A DNA stretch of 14,681 nt from an uncultured Eubacteriales bacterium (lineage in GTDB: Bacteria; Bacillota; Clostridia; Oscillospirales; CAG-272): positions 1-14,681 of the forward strand of contig CAKSNQ010000035.1 in the NCBI GenBank assembly GCA_934476315.1, given 5' to 3'. Below the pieces are notes generated by a model. The model did not search any database and was not told the origin of the DNA. It worked only from the letters and a program-made list of their open reading frames with translations. The position numbers and the translations under genes are program-made. This document shows positions 1 to 6,977 of the stretch, one piece after another; the first letter of the stretch is position 1; every line of letters begins with the position of its first letter.

Positions 1-28
1 GCAAAAGCAATACTCTTCAGCCGTCTTT

Positions 29-337
29 GCGGAGGGAGAAACCATCTCAAACGCCGAAGTTTTCTCCCTCCGCCTCCTCCCACTTCCTTGGCTGTGCGCC
101 GAAATTCCTTTCAGAGCTGTCCCAAACGGCGAGGGGAAACTCGCCGGGAGTTTCCCCTCGCCCGCCTTTCACATATTTCAGCGAACCCCGGGAGGGGTAT
201 GGGGAGGGGTTGCGGCGCTGCCGCATCCTCCCCTATGCGCCAAAGCGCCGCGTCGTTGCGGCGCGACGCGCATCCAGCCGGGGAATGGAGGGCGTGGGGG
301 GAGCAACCGGCGGCGCTTGAGCCGGTTCTTCCCCCAC
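29..337. repeat. Cluster of five hairpin-forming inverted repeats
   Basis: Five stem-loops follow one another. A 13-bp perfect stem pairs 29-41 with 61-73. A 12-bp perfect stem pairs 130-141 with 149-160 (7-nt loop). A compound stem pairs 201-207 with 227-233 and encloses 212-216 with 220-224. GCGCCGC at 245-251 pairs with 258-264. A long stem with one bulge and one mismatch pairs 294-311 with 321-337. None is followed by a run of T, so they do not look like simple terminators. No ORF here has a convincing ribosome site or recognisable protein. They may be an intergenic repeat family or structured RNA; function unknown. Confidence 0.6.
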
Positions 338-731
338 ATCCGGCACTGGGACTTCAACTAAAAGTACATACCAGCCACCAGCACAAAATACCTGCTATCC
401 CTTGCACCTTCAGCACTTCCAGCCGCTTTTTTCTTTTGAGACCAGAGGCACAAAAGAAAAAAGCTATCAAAAAAGAAAATGCCGAGAGAAGTTTCGCGCT
501 CTGCGGATCGCGAGGAGGGCTACGCGCCCTCCACTGCGCCGCCTTTTGAAAAAGGCGGGCGAAAACTTAAAAAAGTGAGATAGCTGAACCTTTGAGGAGA
601 GCGGCGAAAACTTTGAAAAGAAAAACAACAAAAATTTTGAAGAGGGCACGCAGAAACAGTCTTTCTTCGTCCACTTCCCCACCCTGCACAAATATTCCGG
701 ATATTTTTGGCGAATAAATACAAAAAATCCC
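338..731. other. Gene-free intergenic stretch with two further hairpins
   Basis: No coding sequence with a ribosome site or recognisable product was seen on either strand. The stretch holds GGAGGGC 514-520 paired with 526-532, and a 9-bp stem 539-547 paired with 550-558 (2-nt loop). The remainder is A-rich (about 450-480 and 600-660) and otherwise featureless. A very long minus-strand reading frame crosses here from inside the solute-binding protein gene, but it is an antisense shadow. Confidence 0.5.
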
Positions 732-760
732 TTGACAATATCGGAAGAATGTGCTACAAT
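732..760 (+). promoter_or_regulatory. Sigma-A promoter of the solute-binding protein gene
   Basis: TTGACA at 732-737 and TACAAT at 755-760 are separated by 17 bp, which is the consensus -35 with a one-mismatch -10. Transcription would begin near 767, about 50 nt before the start codon at 819. Confidence 0.85.
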
Positions 761-818
761 GTGAACACACTGGAGTGTCGTTCGATGCCCCTATCTGTAC
801 TGAAGAAGGAGAAAGCAC

Positions 819-2345
819 ATGAAACTCATGCCCAAGCTCTTGTGTTGCCTGCTGGCGATCCTTATGGTTCTCACCGTATTGTGCGCCTGCACGCCCAGCA
901 CACCGGATAACCCGGACAATCCGGACAATCCGAATACCCCGGATAATCCGGATAATCCCGATAACCCCGACGAGGATATCGACTATCTGGCAACCCTGCC
1001 GAAGAAGGATTTCAACGATGAGGCCATCACGGTTCTCTGCCGTACCGACAAGCTGTACGAGATCTGGGCAGAGGAGGATTCCGCCGACACCATGGAGGCG
1101 GCTGTGTTCAACCGCAACTCCCGCGTGGAGGAGTGGCTCGGCGTGACGCTGGAGCATCACGATATTGACGGTGTGTGGTCCTCGCGTGACAACTTCAAGA
1201 CCGCCGTTATCAACGCCAATAAGTCCGGTAACGACGACTATCAGATCGTCGCAGGCTACCTTGCCTACATCTCCGACCTCGCAGCCAGCGGCGAGTTCTA
1301 CAACCTCCACAACGTCGACTCCCTCAAAAAGGACGCCGCATGGTGGTCGCAGAGCTTCGTGGAGAACAATACCGTTTATGACTGCCTCTTCTTCGTGGAC
1401 GGCGACTACTCGCTGACCATGTGGGAGGGTCTGTACGGCATCTTCTTCAACAAGCAGATGGCGCAGGACAACGGACTGACCGACCTGTATCAGATCGTCC
1501 GCGACGGCGACTGGACGCTGGAAACCTTTGAGGACATCGTCAACGGCATCTACGTCGACAACGGTAACGACGCACGCGACGAATTCGATACATACGGACT
1601 GCTGATGAACCGCCACGCCCTGCGTACGATGGTAACGACCTCCGGTTGCCCCGTGGCTGCCCGCGACGACTACGGCGGCTACGTTCTGAACCTTTACAGC
1701 GAAAAGCTGGAGGATCTTTATGCCAACCTGTACCACTTTATATACCAGGAAGATGGCACCTACTTCTACAAGAACCCTCCCGGTGGTGACGGAGATTACA
1801 GCGGTATCCTTACTATGTTCAAGAACAACCAGGCGCTGTTCCTGACCAGCACGCTGGATAACGCATCCTCGCTTCGCAGCATGGACACCGAGTTCGGTAT
1901 TCTGCCCTTCCCCAAGTACGATGACCTCCAGGAGAATTACCTGGCGCACTCGTTTGACGGTCACTCCATCTTCTGCATCCCCGCTCAGACCTACGACCCC
2001 GAAATGGTCGGCACCGTTCTGGATGCGCTGAGCGCGGAGAGCAAGTACAGCGTCATCCCCACCTACTATGACAAGGTGCTCAAGGGACGTTCCACCACGG
2101 ATAACGAGTCCAAGGAAATGCTGGACATCATCCGTGACCACCTGTACTTCGACTTTGGTTATGTTCATTCCAACTCGATGACCGTCACCATCGACGGCAC
2201 CACGGGCGGCCCGTTCGCATCTCTCGGCGACCGTCTGCAGGTTGGCGATGCAACCTACTCCACCTACTACCAGAAGGCAGAATCTGCTTTCAAGACGGCG
2301 CTGGAGAAGGTCATGCGCGAATACGAGCGTGCCTCTGCAAACTGA
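819..2345 (+). CDS. Extracellular solute-binding lipoprotein (ABC importer, family 1-like)
   Basis: Predicted 508-aa lipoprotein that would sit on the outer face of the membrane and deliver a substrate, probably a sugar or oligosaccharide, to an ABC permease. The N-terminus is a signal peptide with lipobox L21-C-A-C24. Cys24 is followed by a Pro-Asp-Asn-rich linker (about residues 27-50) that would hold the domain off the membrane. The body has the look of family 1 binding proteins, including a W-T-L-E-T-F-E-D-I segment near residue 230. AGGAG sits 7 nt before ATG. No permease or ATPase gene is adjacent, so it is either an orphan or works with a transporter encoded elsewhere. It has its own promoter and is closed by a terminator at 2376. 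The substrate cannot be read from the sequence. Confidence 0.8.
   Translation: MKLMPKLLCCLLAILMVLTVLCACTPSTPDNPDNPDNPNTPDNPDNPDNPDEDIDYLATLPKKDFNDEAITVLCRTDKLYEIWAEEDSADTMEAAVFNRNSRVEEWLGVTLEHHDIDGVWSSRDNFKTAVINANKSGNDDYQIVAGYLAYISDLAASGEFYNLHNVDSLKKDAAWWSQSFVENNTVYDCLFFVDGDYSLTMWEGLYGIFFNKQMAQDNGLTDLYQIVRDGDWTLETFEDIVNGIYVDNGNDARDEFDTYGLLMNRHALRTMVTTSGCPVAARDDYGGYVLNLYSEKLEDLYANLYHFIYQEDGTYFYKNPPGGDGDYSGILTMFKNNQALFLTSTLDNASSLRSMDTEFGILPFPKYDDLQENYLAHSFDGHSIFCIPAQTYDPEMVGTVLDALSAESKYSVIPTYYDKVLKGRSTTDNESKEMLDIIRDHLYFDFGYVHSNSMTVTIDGTTGGPFASLGDRLQVGDATYSTYYQKAESAFKTALEKVMREYERASAN
903..970 (+). repeat. 9-bp tandem repeat encoding a Pro-Asp-Asn linker
   Basis: About seven units close to CCGGATAAC/CCGGACAAT run in frame and encode repeated PDN, with one PNT variant, directly after the lipobox cysteine. 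Synonymous third-position changes between units show the repeat is kept at protein level. Such tracts can change length by slippage in steps of three residues. Confidence 0.8.
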
Positions 2346-2375
2346 TGATTCCCGGACACAAGTCCGAACCTCCCC

Positions 2376-2405
2376 GGGGCTGTTAAAGTTTTTAACAGCC
2401 CCTTT
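2376..2405 (+). terminator. Intrinsic terminator after the solute-binding protein gene
   Basis: A perfect 12-bp stem pairs 2376-2387 (GGGGCTGTTAAA) with 2391-2402, with a 3-nt loop, followed by a short TTT run. It starts 30 bp after the stop codon. Confidence 0.8.
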
Positions 2406-2525
2406 CAAAATGCCGATCGGGATTCCGATATTTTTGCGCGATCTTGGTCGTCTTGCCCCCGTATTCTTGGATTTTCAACCTTTTGGCGGCAAAACGACGG
2501 TGCTGTGCCGCCGGGACCCTCGTCG

Positions 2526-2567
2526 GGGTGTTAAAAAGTTCATTGAATTTTTTAACACCCTTTTTTT
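2526..2567 (+). terminator. Second strong intrinsic terminator
   Basis: GGGTGTTAAAAA at 2526-2537 pairs perfectly with 2549-2560. The stem can extend inward through 2538-2541 with 2545-2548. Seven T residues follow at 2561-2567. It lies about 120 bp beyond the first terminator and 84 bp before the next start codon, so the downstream gene should need its own promoter; none was clear. Confidence 0.8.
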
Positions 2568-2650
2568 GATAAAATTTTCCGGAGCGCGGAACATTTTCCG
2601 TCGACATGCGTCTTACAGGTACAAGCAAAGAATCCTACGGAGGTTGACCT

Positions 2651-3949
2651 ATGAAAATCAAGAAGCTACATTCCGTTTTCGCCCTTTTCCTGGTGTTCTG
2701 CCTGATGATTGCATCGCTTGCGTCCTGCGCCACACGCTCGCCGGATGCCGACAAAAACGAAGTTCCGTCCAAGGGCTACGGGGATTATGACGGCGACGTC
2801 CCCGGCGACGTCGCCGCCGGGGACGTCGATCTCGTCTCTCCCGGCGCTCCCGATTCTTTCGGCGGGTCCGGCATCGGTGGCATTGTCGGTCAGCAGACCG
2901 AAATCGAATATCGCCCTGGCGTCCTCACCGGCTCGGAATGGCGCGACAACGACCACTGGGAATTTTTCCTGAGCCGCCTCAACGCGCAGGACAACGGTTG
3001 GTATGACATTGCCGCGCGCTGGTCAATGTGTGCCGCCCACCGCCTGCACGTCCGGCTGACCGCCGATGGCTCGCCCGTTTCCCTCGCCGGGGTCGTGCTG
3101 TACGGCGAGAACGACGCGGTTCTGTGGCGCGCCGTCAGCGACAACAAGGGCAACGCCTACCTGTTCTGGAATCTCGCGCCCTCCACGCAATCGGATGTTC
3201 CGGCGCGCGTGGAAGTGACCGATACCAAGGGTCAGACGACAACCGTCAGCGGAAAAACGTTCACGGACGCCGTTGCCGCCGGGACGCTGGAGGTTTCCCT
3301 CCCCTCCGCCGCCGGTAAGGTTCCGACGGGCATCGACCTGATGTTCACGATCGACACCACCGGCTCGATGGCGGATGAGCTTGAATACCTCAAGGCGGAG
3401 CTGGAGGACGTGATCGGACGCGTGTCGGCGCAGTCGCAACTGCCCGTGCGCACGGCGCTGAACTTCTACCGCGACGAGGGCGACGAGTATGTGGTGCGCT
3501 ATTTCGCCTTTTCCGACGTGGATACTGCCCTCGCCAATCTGCGGGCACAAAGCGCCGACGGCGGCGGTGACTATCCCGAGGCAGTCCATACCGCTCTTGC
3601 CAACGGCATCAACCTCGACCACGGCTGGAACGACAGCCACATCAAGATCATGATTCTGGTGCTGGATGCGCCGCCCCACGAGAACCCGGAGGTCATCCGC
3701 TCGCTGTCCGAAACCATCGCGAAAGCGGCAGAGCGGGGCATCCGCATCATTCCCGTTGCCTCCAGCGGCGTGAATACGACCTGCCAGGTGCTGTTCCGCA
3801 CCTATGCCGCGCTGACGGGCGGAACCTACACGTTTCTGACCGACCACAGCGGCGTGGGCGAACCACACGAAATGCCCGACGTGGAGGAAATTCACGTGGA
3901 GCTGCTCAACGACATGCTTGTCCGCATCATCGTCGGATACTGCGAATGA
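2651..3949 (+). CDS. VWA-domain lipoprotein
   Basis: Predicted 432-aa surface lipoprotein. A signal peptide ends in the lipobox L23-A-S-C26. A Gly/Asp/Val-rich low-complexity linker follows (about 47-60), then a region of unknown fold (about 85-225). A von Willebrand factor type A domain spans about 230 to the C-terminus. The metal-binding MIDAS signature is visible as D235-T-T237-G-S239 (D-x-T-x-S rather than the usual D-x-S-x-S). G-G-D307-Y-P-E and L-D339-A-P-P-H supply further acidic loops. VWA domains bind protein partners through a divalent metal. GGAGG precedes ATG by 7 nt. It is bracketed by terminators, so it is probably a single-gene unit. The ligand and role are unknown; adhesion or envelope sensing are possibilities only. 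Confidence 0.8.
   Translation: MKIKKLHSVFALFLVFCLMIASLASCATRSPDADKNEVPSKGYGDYDGDVPGDVAAGDVDLVSPGAPDSFGGSGIGGIVGQQTEIEYRPGVLTGSEWRDNDHWEFFLSRLNAQDNGWYDIAARWSMCAAHRLHVRLTADGSPVSLAGVVLYGENDAVLWRAVSDNKGNAYLFWNLAPSTQSDVPARVEVTDTKGQTTTVSGKTFTDAVAAGTLEVSLPSAAGKVPTGIDLMFTIDTTGSMADELEYLKAELEDVIGRVSAQSQLPVRTALNFYRDEGDEYVVRYFAFSDVDTALANLRAQSADGGGDYPEAVHTALANGINLDHGWNDSHIKIMILVLDAPPHENPEVIRSLSETIAKAAERGIRIIPVASSGVNTTCQVLFRTYAALTGGTYTFLTDHSGVGEPHEMPDVEEIHVELLNDMLVRIIVGYCE
2794..2828 (+). repeat. Intragenic GC-rich palindrome in the GDV linker
   Basis: A perfect 14-bp inverted repeat pairs 2794-2807 (CGACGTCCCCGGCG) with 2815-2828, with a 7-nt loop. It lies inside the VWA lipoprotein gene and encodes Gly-Asp-Val repeats. 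It may simply reflect coding repetition, but the mRNA could fold strongly here. Confidence 0.7.
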
Positions 3950-3990
3950 CCGGAGCGAAAAACGGAAAGTAAAAACACAAAACGGCAAAA

Positions 3991-4037
3991 AAAGCCCCTG
4001 CAACAGAGTCGAAAGTTCTGTCGCGGGGCTTTTGTTT
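3991..4037 (+). terminator. Terminator between convergent genes, probably bidirectional
   Basis: AGCCCC 3993-3998 pairs with GGGGCT 4025-4030. ACAGA and TCTGT form an inner stem around a small internal loop. It is preceded by an A-tract and followed by TTTTGTTTT, so both strands have a U-run after the stem. It would stop the VWA gene from the left and the minus-strand block from the right. Confidence 0.75.
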
Positions 4038-4073
4038 TGCTTTTAAGAGTCCTCGGCACCACGGACACGCGGG

Positions 4074-4160
4074 TCAGTCCTGCAAAATTTTCCCGTCCGT
4101 GGAGATCACGACCACGCGCCACGGAATCGGCTTGCCGCTGTTTTTGAGCGCCTGAACGCC
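4074..4160 (-). pseudogene. Possible C-terminal fragment of an unidentified protein
   Basis: In one minus-strand frame about 28 codons read as a protein-like tail: GVQALKNSGKP, then IPWRVVVIS, then TDGKILQD and a stop at 4074-4076. The mix of residues is more protein-like than the Arg-rich translation just upstream. It lies beyond the ferredoxin relic but in another frame, so it could be that gene's tail after further damage or a leftover of another gene. The family was not recognised. Confidence 0.3.
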
Positions 4161-4200
4161 GCGCCGCCGTCGCTTCCGCCCCGGGATGCGCAAAGCGGCG

Positions 4201-4492
4201 AAGCCGCTGCCCCGGGCAACCGTGCGGCACGCCTGCCGTCACCCTTTTCTGCGCCTCGCGGCGCTTGTTTCCCGGCACCGCCTGTTCGTCATATGCGCCG
4301 CTTCCCGCTCGACAAGCGAAATCGCCTCCGCCGGGCAAGCGGGCAGGCAATCTCCGAAGGCGTCGCAGTCGTCCTCCCGCATCAGGATTGCCTTGCCGTC
4401 GATCATCGCGATCGCGCCCTCGTGACACGCCGTGGTGCAGGCGCCGCAACCGTTGCATTTTTCCTTGTCTATATGAATAATTTTTTTACCAT
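4201..4492 (-). pseudogene. Frameshifted 4Fe-4S ferredoxin-like protein
   Basis: One minus-strand frame encodes two ferredoxin cluster motifs: C-N-G-C-G-A-C-x3-C and, further on, C-D-A-F-G-D-C-L-P-A-C-P. The natural ATG (4490-4492, next to AGGA) is out of frame. It is followed by seven A residues where eight would restore an M-V-K-K-I-I-H-I-D start, and in the given frame it meets TAG after seven codons. A second break near 4295-4301 shifts the frame after V-E-R-E-A. The next frame continues A-Y-D-E-Q-A-V and then a G-C-P-G motif at about 4207-4218. Intact relatives, as I recall them, carry both ferredoxin motifs and a C-G-C-P-G segment. It was last in the unit with the HD hydrolase and probably makes no functional product. 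Confidence 0.75.
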
Positions 4493-4506
4493 TTTCCTAT
4501 CCGCGA

Positions 4507-4540
4507 CGGGCGGAAAGACCTTTGATGATCCTTCCGCCCG
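4507..4540 (-). terminator. Hairpin between the HD hydrolase and the ferredoxin relic
   Basis: CGGGCGGAA at 4507-4515 pairs perfectly with 4532-4540 around a 16-nt loop. It begins 9 bp past the HD-gene stop on the minus strand. No T-run follows on that strand, so it could be a weak terminator or an mRNA 3'-end stabiliser. Confidence 0.4.
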
Positions 4541-4548
4541 CCTGTCTT

Positions 4549-5010
4549 TTATGATGATTGATCGGGCGCGGATACCGCATCGAGCATTCTCAGCGCCTCT
4601 TTGTACTTCTCTCTCCGGCGGGCAAGCACGTCCCGTGCCGGCTTCCGCCTCCCCGCGTAACGGCTCTCATCCAGATTGTGCAAGAGATCCGCCCGCTTGA
4701 CCGTGCGCGCCACGGGATCGACCGCGAGTGCGCGGATGTATGCGAAATAATCGTCGGTCGGCGCGTGAGTCAGAAGCCGCAACGCCCCGACCACCCGCGG
4801 CGGAAACTCCCGCTCCAGCACCTCCCACGACACCGCGGTATCCTCCGCGACATCGTGCAGGAGCGCCACGCAGGTCGTCACCTCATCCGGCATCTGCTCC
4901 GCCAGATGATACGGGTGAAAAATGTATGGAATCCCGTTTTTGTCGCACTGTCCGTGGTGCGCGGCATACGCAAACCGCATCGCCTTGTTCGTCAACGCCG
5001 TATAGATCAT
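4549..5010 (-). CDS. SpoT-type HD-domain hydrolase, possible (p)ppGpp hydrolase
   Basis: Predicted 153-aa protein consisting of one HD domain like the hydrolase part of RelA/SpoT enzymes. Visible metal and catalytic residues are H32 in G-I-P-Y-I-F-H-P, H52-D53 and E56-D57 in L-L-H-D-V-A-E-D-T, and D108 in K-R-A-D-L-L-H-N. These match the Mn-dependent site that removes pyrophosphate from (p)ppGpp. No synthetase domain is present, so it resembles small stand-alone hydrolases. I chose the ATG at 5008-5010 because the conserved N-terminus begins there and GGAGG lies 12 nt upstream. A GTG at 5083-5085 would overlap the upstream stop as GTGA but has no ribosome site. It is co-oriented with the upstream RNase-like gene. 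Members of this family can act on other nucleotides, so the substrate is inferred. Confidence 0.8.
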   Translation of the reverse strand: MIYTALTNKAMRFAYAAHHGQCDKNGIPYIFHPYHLAEQMPDEVTTCVALLHDVAEDTAVSWEVLEREFPPRVVGALRLLTHAPTDDYFAYIRALAVDPVARTVKRADLLHNLDESRYAGRRKPARDVLARRREKYKEALRMLDAVSAPDQSS

Positions 5011-5081
5011 CGCGCTCTGCCGCCTCCCCCCTGTGTTTTGTTCCGTACTGCGGGAAACAGACTTCCCCACAAAATCTTGGC

Positions 5082-6701
5082 TCACTTTTTGTATCGCAGC
5101 TGCTTTTCGTGCTTGTCACACAGCGCCGTAATCCGATTGGTCAGCGCCACCAGATCGCGGCTCTTGCAGGTGCGGCTCCGCTCGATCAACGCCATCAGGC
5201 GGACGCCCGCGGCGTAAAGACGTGACCAGACCGCCGAATTGCTCCGCCGCCGGTCGGAAACAGCGCGGCTGACCTTTTTGCGTCCGCCCGCCGCCACCTG
5301 CGACATGGACAAAAGATCATACGCGTCCCCGTTGTACGGCGCCGTTGCGTCCACTCCAAGCGTTTCCTTGACATATCCGGCAAAGCTGTCGCACACGCCG
5401 TCCGCGCCGTGGTTGACAAATACGTGGACAGGGCGCGGCTCCATCGTCTCGAGCCAAGTGCGAAGCCCCTCCCGGTCAGCGTGCGCCGAAATGCCGTCCA
5501 GCTTTTCAATGTGCGCCGAGACCTTGATCTCCTCGCCGAATAGGTTGACATATCCCGCCCCGTCCAGCAGTTTCCTTCCGAGCGTACCCTCCGCCTGGTA
5601 TCCGACGAACAGCACGGTACATTCGGGACGCCAAAGGTTGTACTTGAGATGGTGGCGGATTCTGCCTGCCTCGCACATTCCCGATGCGGAAATGATGACC
5701 TTGGGCGTCAAGTCCGTGTTCATCTGCCGGGACTCCTCACTGGAGACGGCAAGGTGCAATCCGGAGAACCCGATGGGGGAAACGCCGCGGTCCAGGAGCG
5801 CGTTGGTCTCATCGTCGAAATACTCCCGGAGCGTGTCCTTGTAGATATTCGTCGCCTCGATTGCCAGCGGGCTGTCCAGCCACACAGGAAAATCCGCCTT
5901 CGTCAGCTTTTCTTCTTTGATGCGACGAATGGTATAAAGCAACTCCTGCGTTCTTCCTACGGCAAAGGAGGGGATGACCACATTCCCGCCGCGCGCGAGC
6001 GTCTCGTCGATGACCTCCGCCAACCGATATTTCCAGTCCTCGGGTTGTCCGTCGCGCACGCGGTCGCCATAGGTGGATTCAATCACCACCGCGTCCGCAC
6101 CCGTCGGCACAACCGGATCCCGCAGAAGCGGGCGATTGGGCGTTCCGATGTCGCCCGAGAAAACCACGGTGCGCGTTTCGTCGCCCTCGCGGATGGTCAG
6201 TCGGATGGAGGAGGAGCCGAGCAGGTGCCCCGCGTCGTAAAAAACAGCGGAAATCCCGGGGCACGGCGTCACTTCCCCGCCGTAGTCCTCCACGCTGAAT
6301 TGCTGCATCAGCGCGTTCACGTCATCGATGGTGTACAGCGGCGTATAGCCTTCCTCGCCCGAACGCTTGGCGCGGCGGCTCTTCCACACCGCCTCGAGCT
6401 GCTGGATGTTGGCAGAATCGGCAAGCATGATGGCGCACAGATCGCGCGTCGCCGTCGTGGAGTACACCTTTCCGTAAAATCCGTTTTTGGTGAGCAAAGG
6501 CAGTTTTCCCGAGTGGTCAATGTGCGCGTGCGTCAGAAAGACGAAATCAATCTCGGCGGGGGGAAACGGCAATTCGCTGTTTTCATAAATGTCCGGTCCC
6601 TGCTCCATGCCGCAGTCGATCAAAAATTTTCTGCCGCATGCCTCCAGCAAGGTGCACGAGCCGGTCACCTCGTGCGCGGCTCCGAGAAAGGTGATCTTCA
6701 T
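5082..6701 (-). CDS. Beta-CASP metallo-beta-lactamase RNase-like protein
   Basis: Predicted 539-aa cytoplasmic zinc-dependent nuclease of the metallo-beta-lactamase/beta-CASP family (CPSF73/TTHA0252-like). Motif 2 is T-H58-A-H60-I-D62-H63. Motif 3 is G-H159-L-L-G and motif 4 is S-G-D184-I-G. A beta-CASP acidic motif is at I-E208-S-T-Y-G-D. The C-terminal RNA-metabolising segment carries S-A-H407-A-D. The last 70 or so residues form a basic tail beyond the usual domain. ATG at 6699-6701 was chosen because GGAGGG precedes it and M-K-I-T-F-L-G-A-A is the classic fold start; the 68 codons upstream lie in promoter DNA. It is transcribed from 6809-6786 and followed by the HD hydrolase gene. The RNA or DNA target is not shown by sequence. 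Confidence 0.88.
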   Translation of the reverse strand: MKITFLGAAHEVTGSCTLLEACGRKFLIDCGMEQGPDIYENSELPFPPAEIDFVFLTHAHIDHSGKLPLLTKNGFYGKVYSTTATRDLCAIMLADSANIQQLEAVWKSRRAKRSGEEGYTPLYTIDDVNALMQQFSVEDYGGEVTPCPGISAVFYDAGHLLGSSSIRLTIREGDETRTVVFSGDIGTPNRPLLRDPVVPTGADAVVIESTYGDRVRDGQPEDWKYRLAEVIDETLARGGNVVIPSFAVGRTQELLYTIRRIKEEKLTKADFPVWLDSPLAIEATNIYKDTLREYFDDETNALLDRGVSPIGFSGLHLAVSSEESRQMNTDLTPKVIISASGMCEAGRIRHHLKYNLWRPECTVLFVGYQAEGTLGRKLLDGAGYVNLFGEEIKVSAHIEKLDGISAHADREGLRTWLETMEPRPVHVFVNHGADGVCDSFAGYVKETLGVDATAPYNGDAYDLLSMSQVAAGGRKKVSRAVSDRRRSNSAVWSRLYAAGVRLMALIERSRTCKSRDLVALTNRITALCDKHEKQLRYKK

Positions 6702-6785
6702 ACAAAAGCCCTCCGATGATTCCGATATATTCCAAAATCCGGTTGCCGCGGCGGGGGTTTGCGCCCTCCGCCGGGGACCAAGTAC

Positions 6786-6814
6786 AGTATATACCACGGG
6801 CGTGAGGTTGTCAA
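6786..6814 (-). promoter_or_regulatory. Sigma-A promoter of the RNase-like/HD unit
   Basis: Read on the minus strand, TTGACA (6814-6809) and TATACT (6791-6786) are 17 bp apart. This is a near-perfect consensus, about 85 bp upstream of the ATG at 6701. Confidence 0.85.
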
Positions 6815-6864
6815 GGAGTATTTGTTTCCTGAGCGCATGCGCGAAAAAACAGTGGCAAAAAGCC

Positions 6865-6893
6865 TTGCTTTTTTCGCGCGAATATGGTAAAAT
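6865..6893 (+). promoter_or_regulatory. Sigma-A promoter of the SGNH hydrolase gene
   Basis: TTGCTT at 6865-6870 and TAAAAT at 6888-6893 are 17 bp apart. The start codon follows at 6978, leaving an untranslated leader of about 75 nt. Confidence 0.7.
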
Positions 6894-6977
6894 AGGGAAG
6901 GGCACGACGCTTTGTCATCGGCGGCGCGCGTCGCCGGAAACCCCAAAAAATCCAAGAAAATTTGAGGACCTGAAGCA

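Noticed and set aside
903..970. Short tandem repeats as a CRISPR-like array
   Set aside because: The 9-bp units are contiguous, have no spacers and lie in frame within a coding sequence.
567..2408. 613-codon minus-strand open frame opposite the solute-binding protein gene
   Set aside because: It is antisense to a gene with a clear signal peptide, ribosome site and promoter. Its translation is Val/Gly/His-rich without domain motifs, as expected for a shadow in GC-rich DNA.
3023..4003. 326-codon minus-strand open frame opposite the VWA gene
   Set aside because: No recognisable motif and no good start context; it mirrors the VWA coding sequence.
5083..5085. GTG start for the HD hydrolase overlapping the upstream stop (GTGA)
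   Set aside because: No ribosome site precedes it and the 25 extra residues do not fit the family; the ATG at 5010 has GGAGG upstream and the conserved N-terminus.
5649..6719. 356-codon plus-strand open frame inside the RNase-like gene
   Set aside because: The minus-strand frame has all the metallo-beta-lactamase motifs; the plus-strand translation is a shadow.
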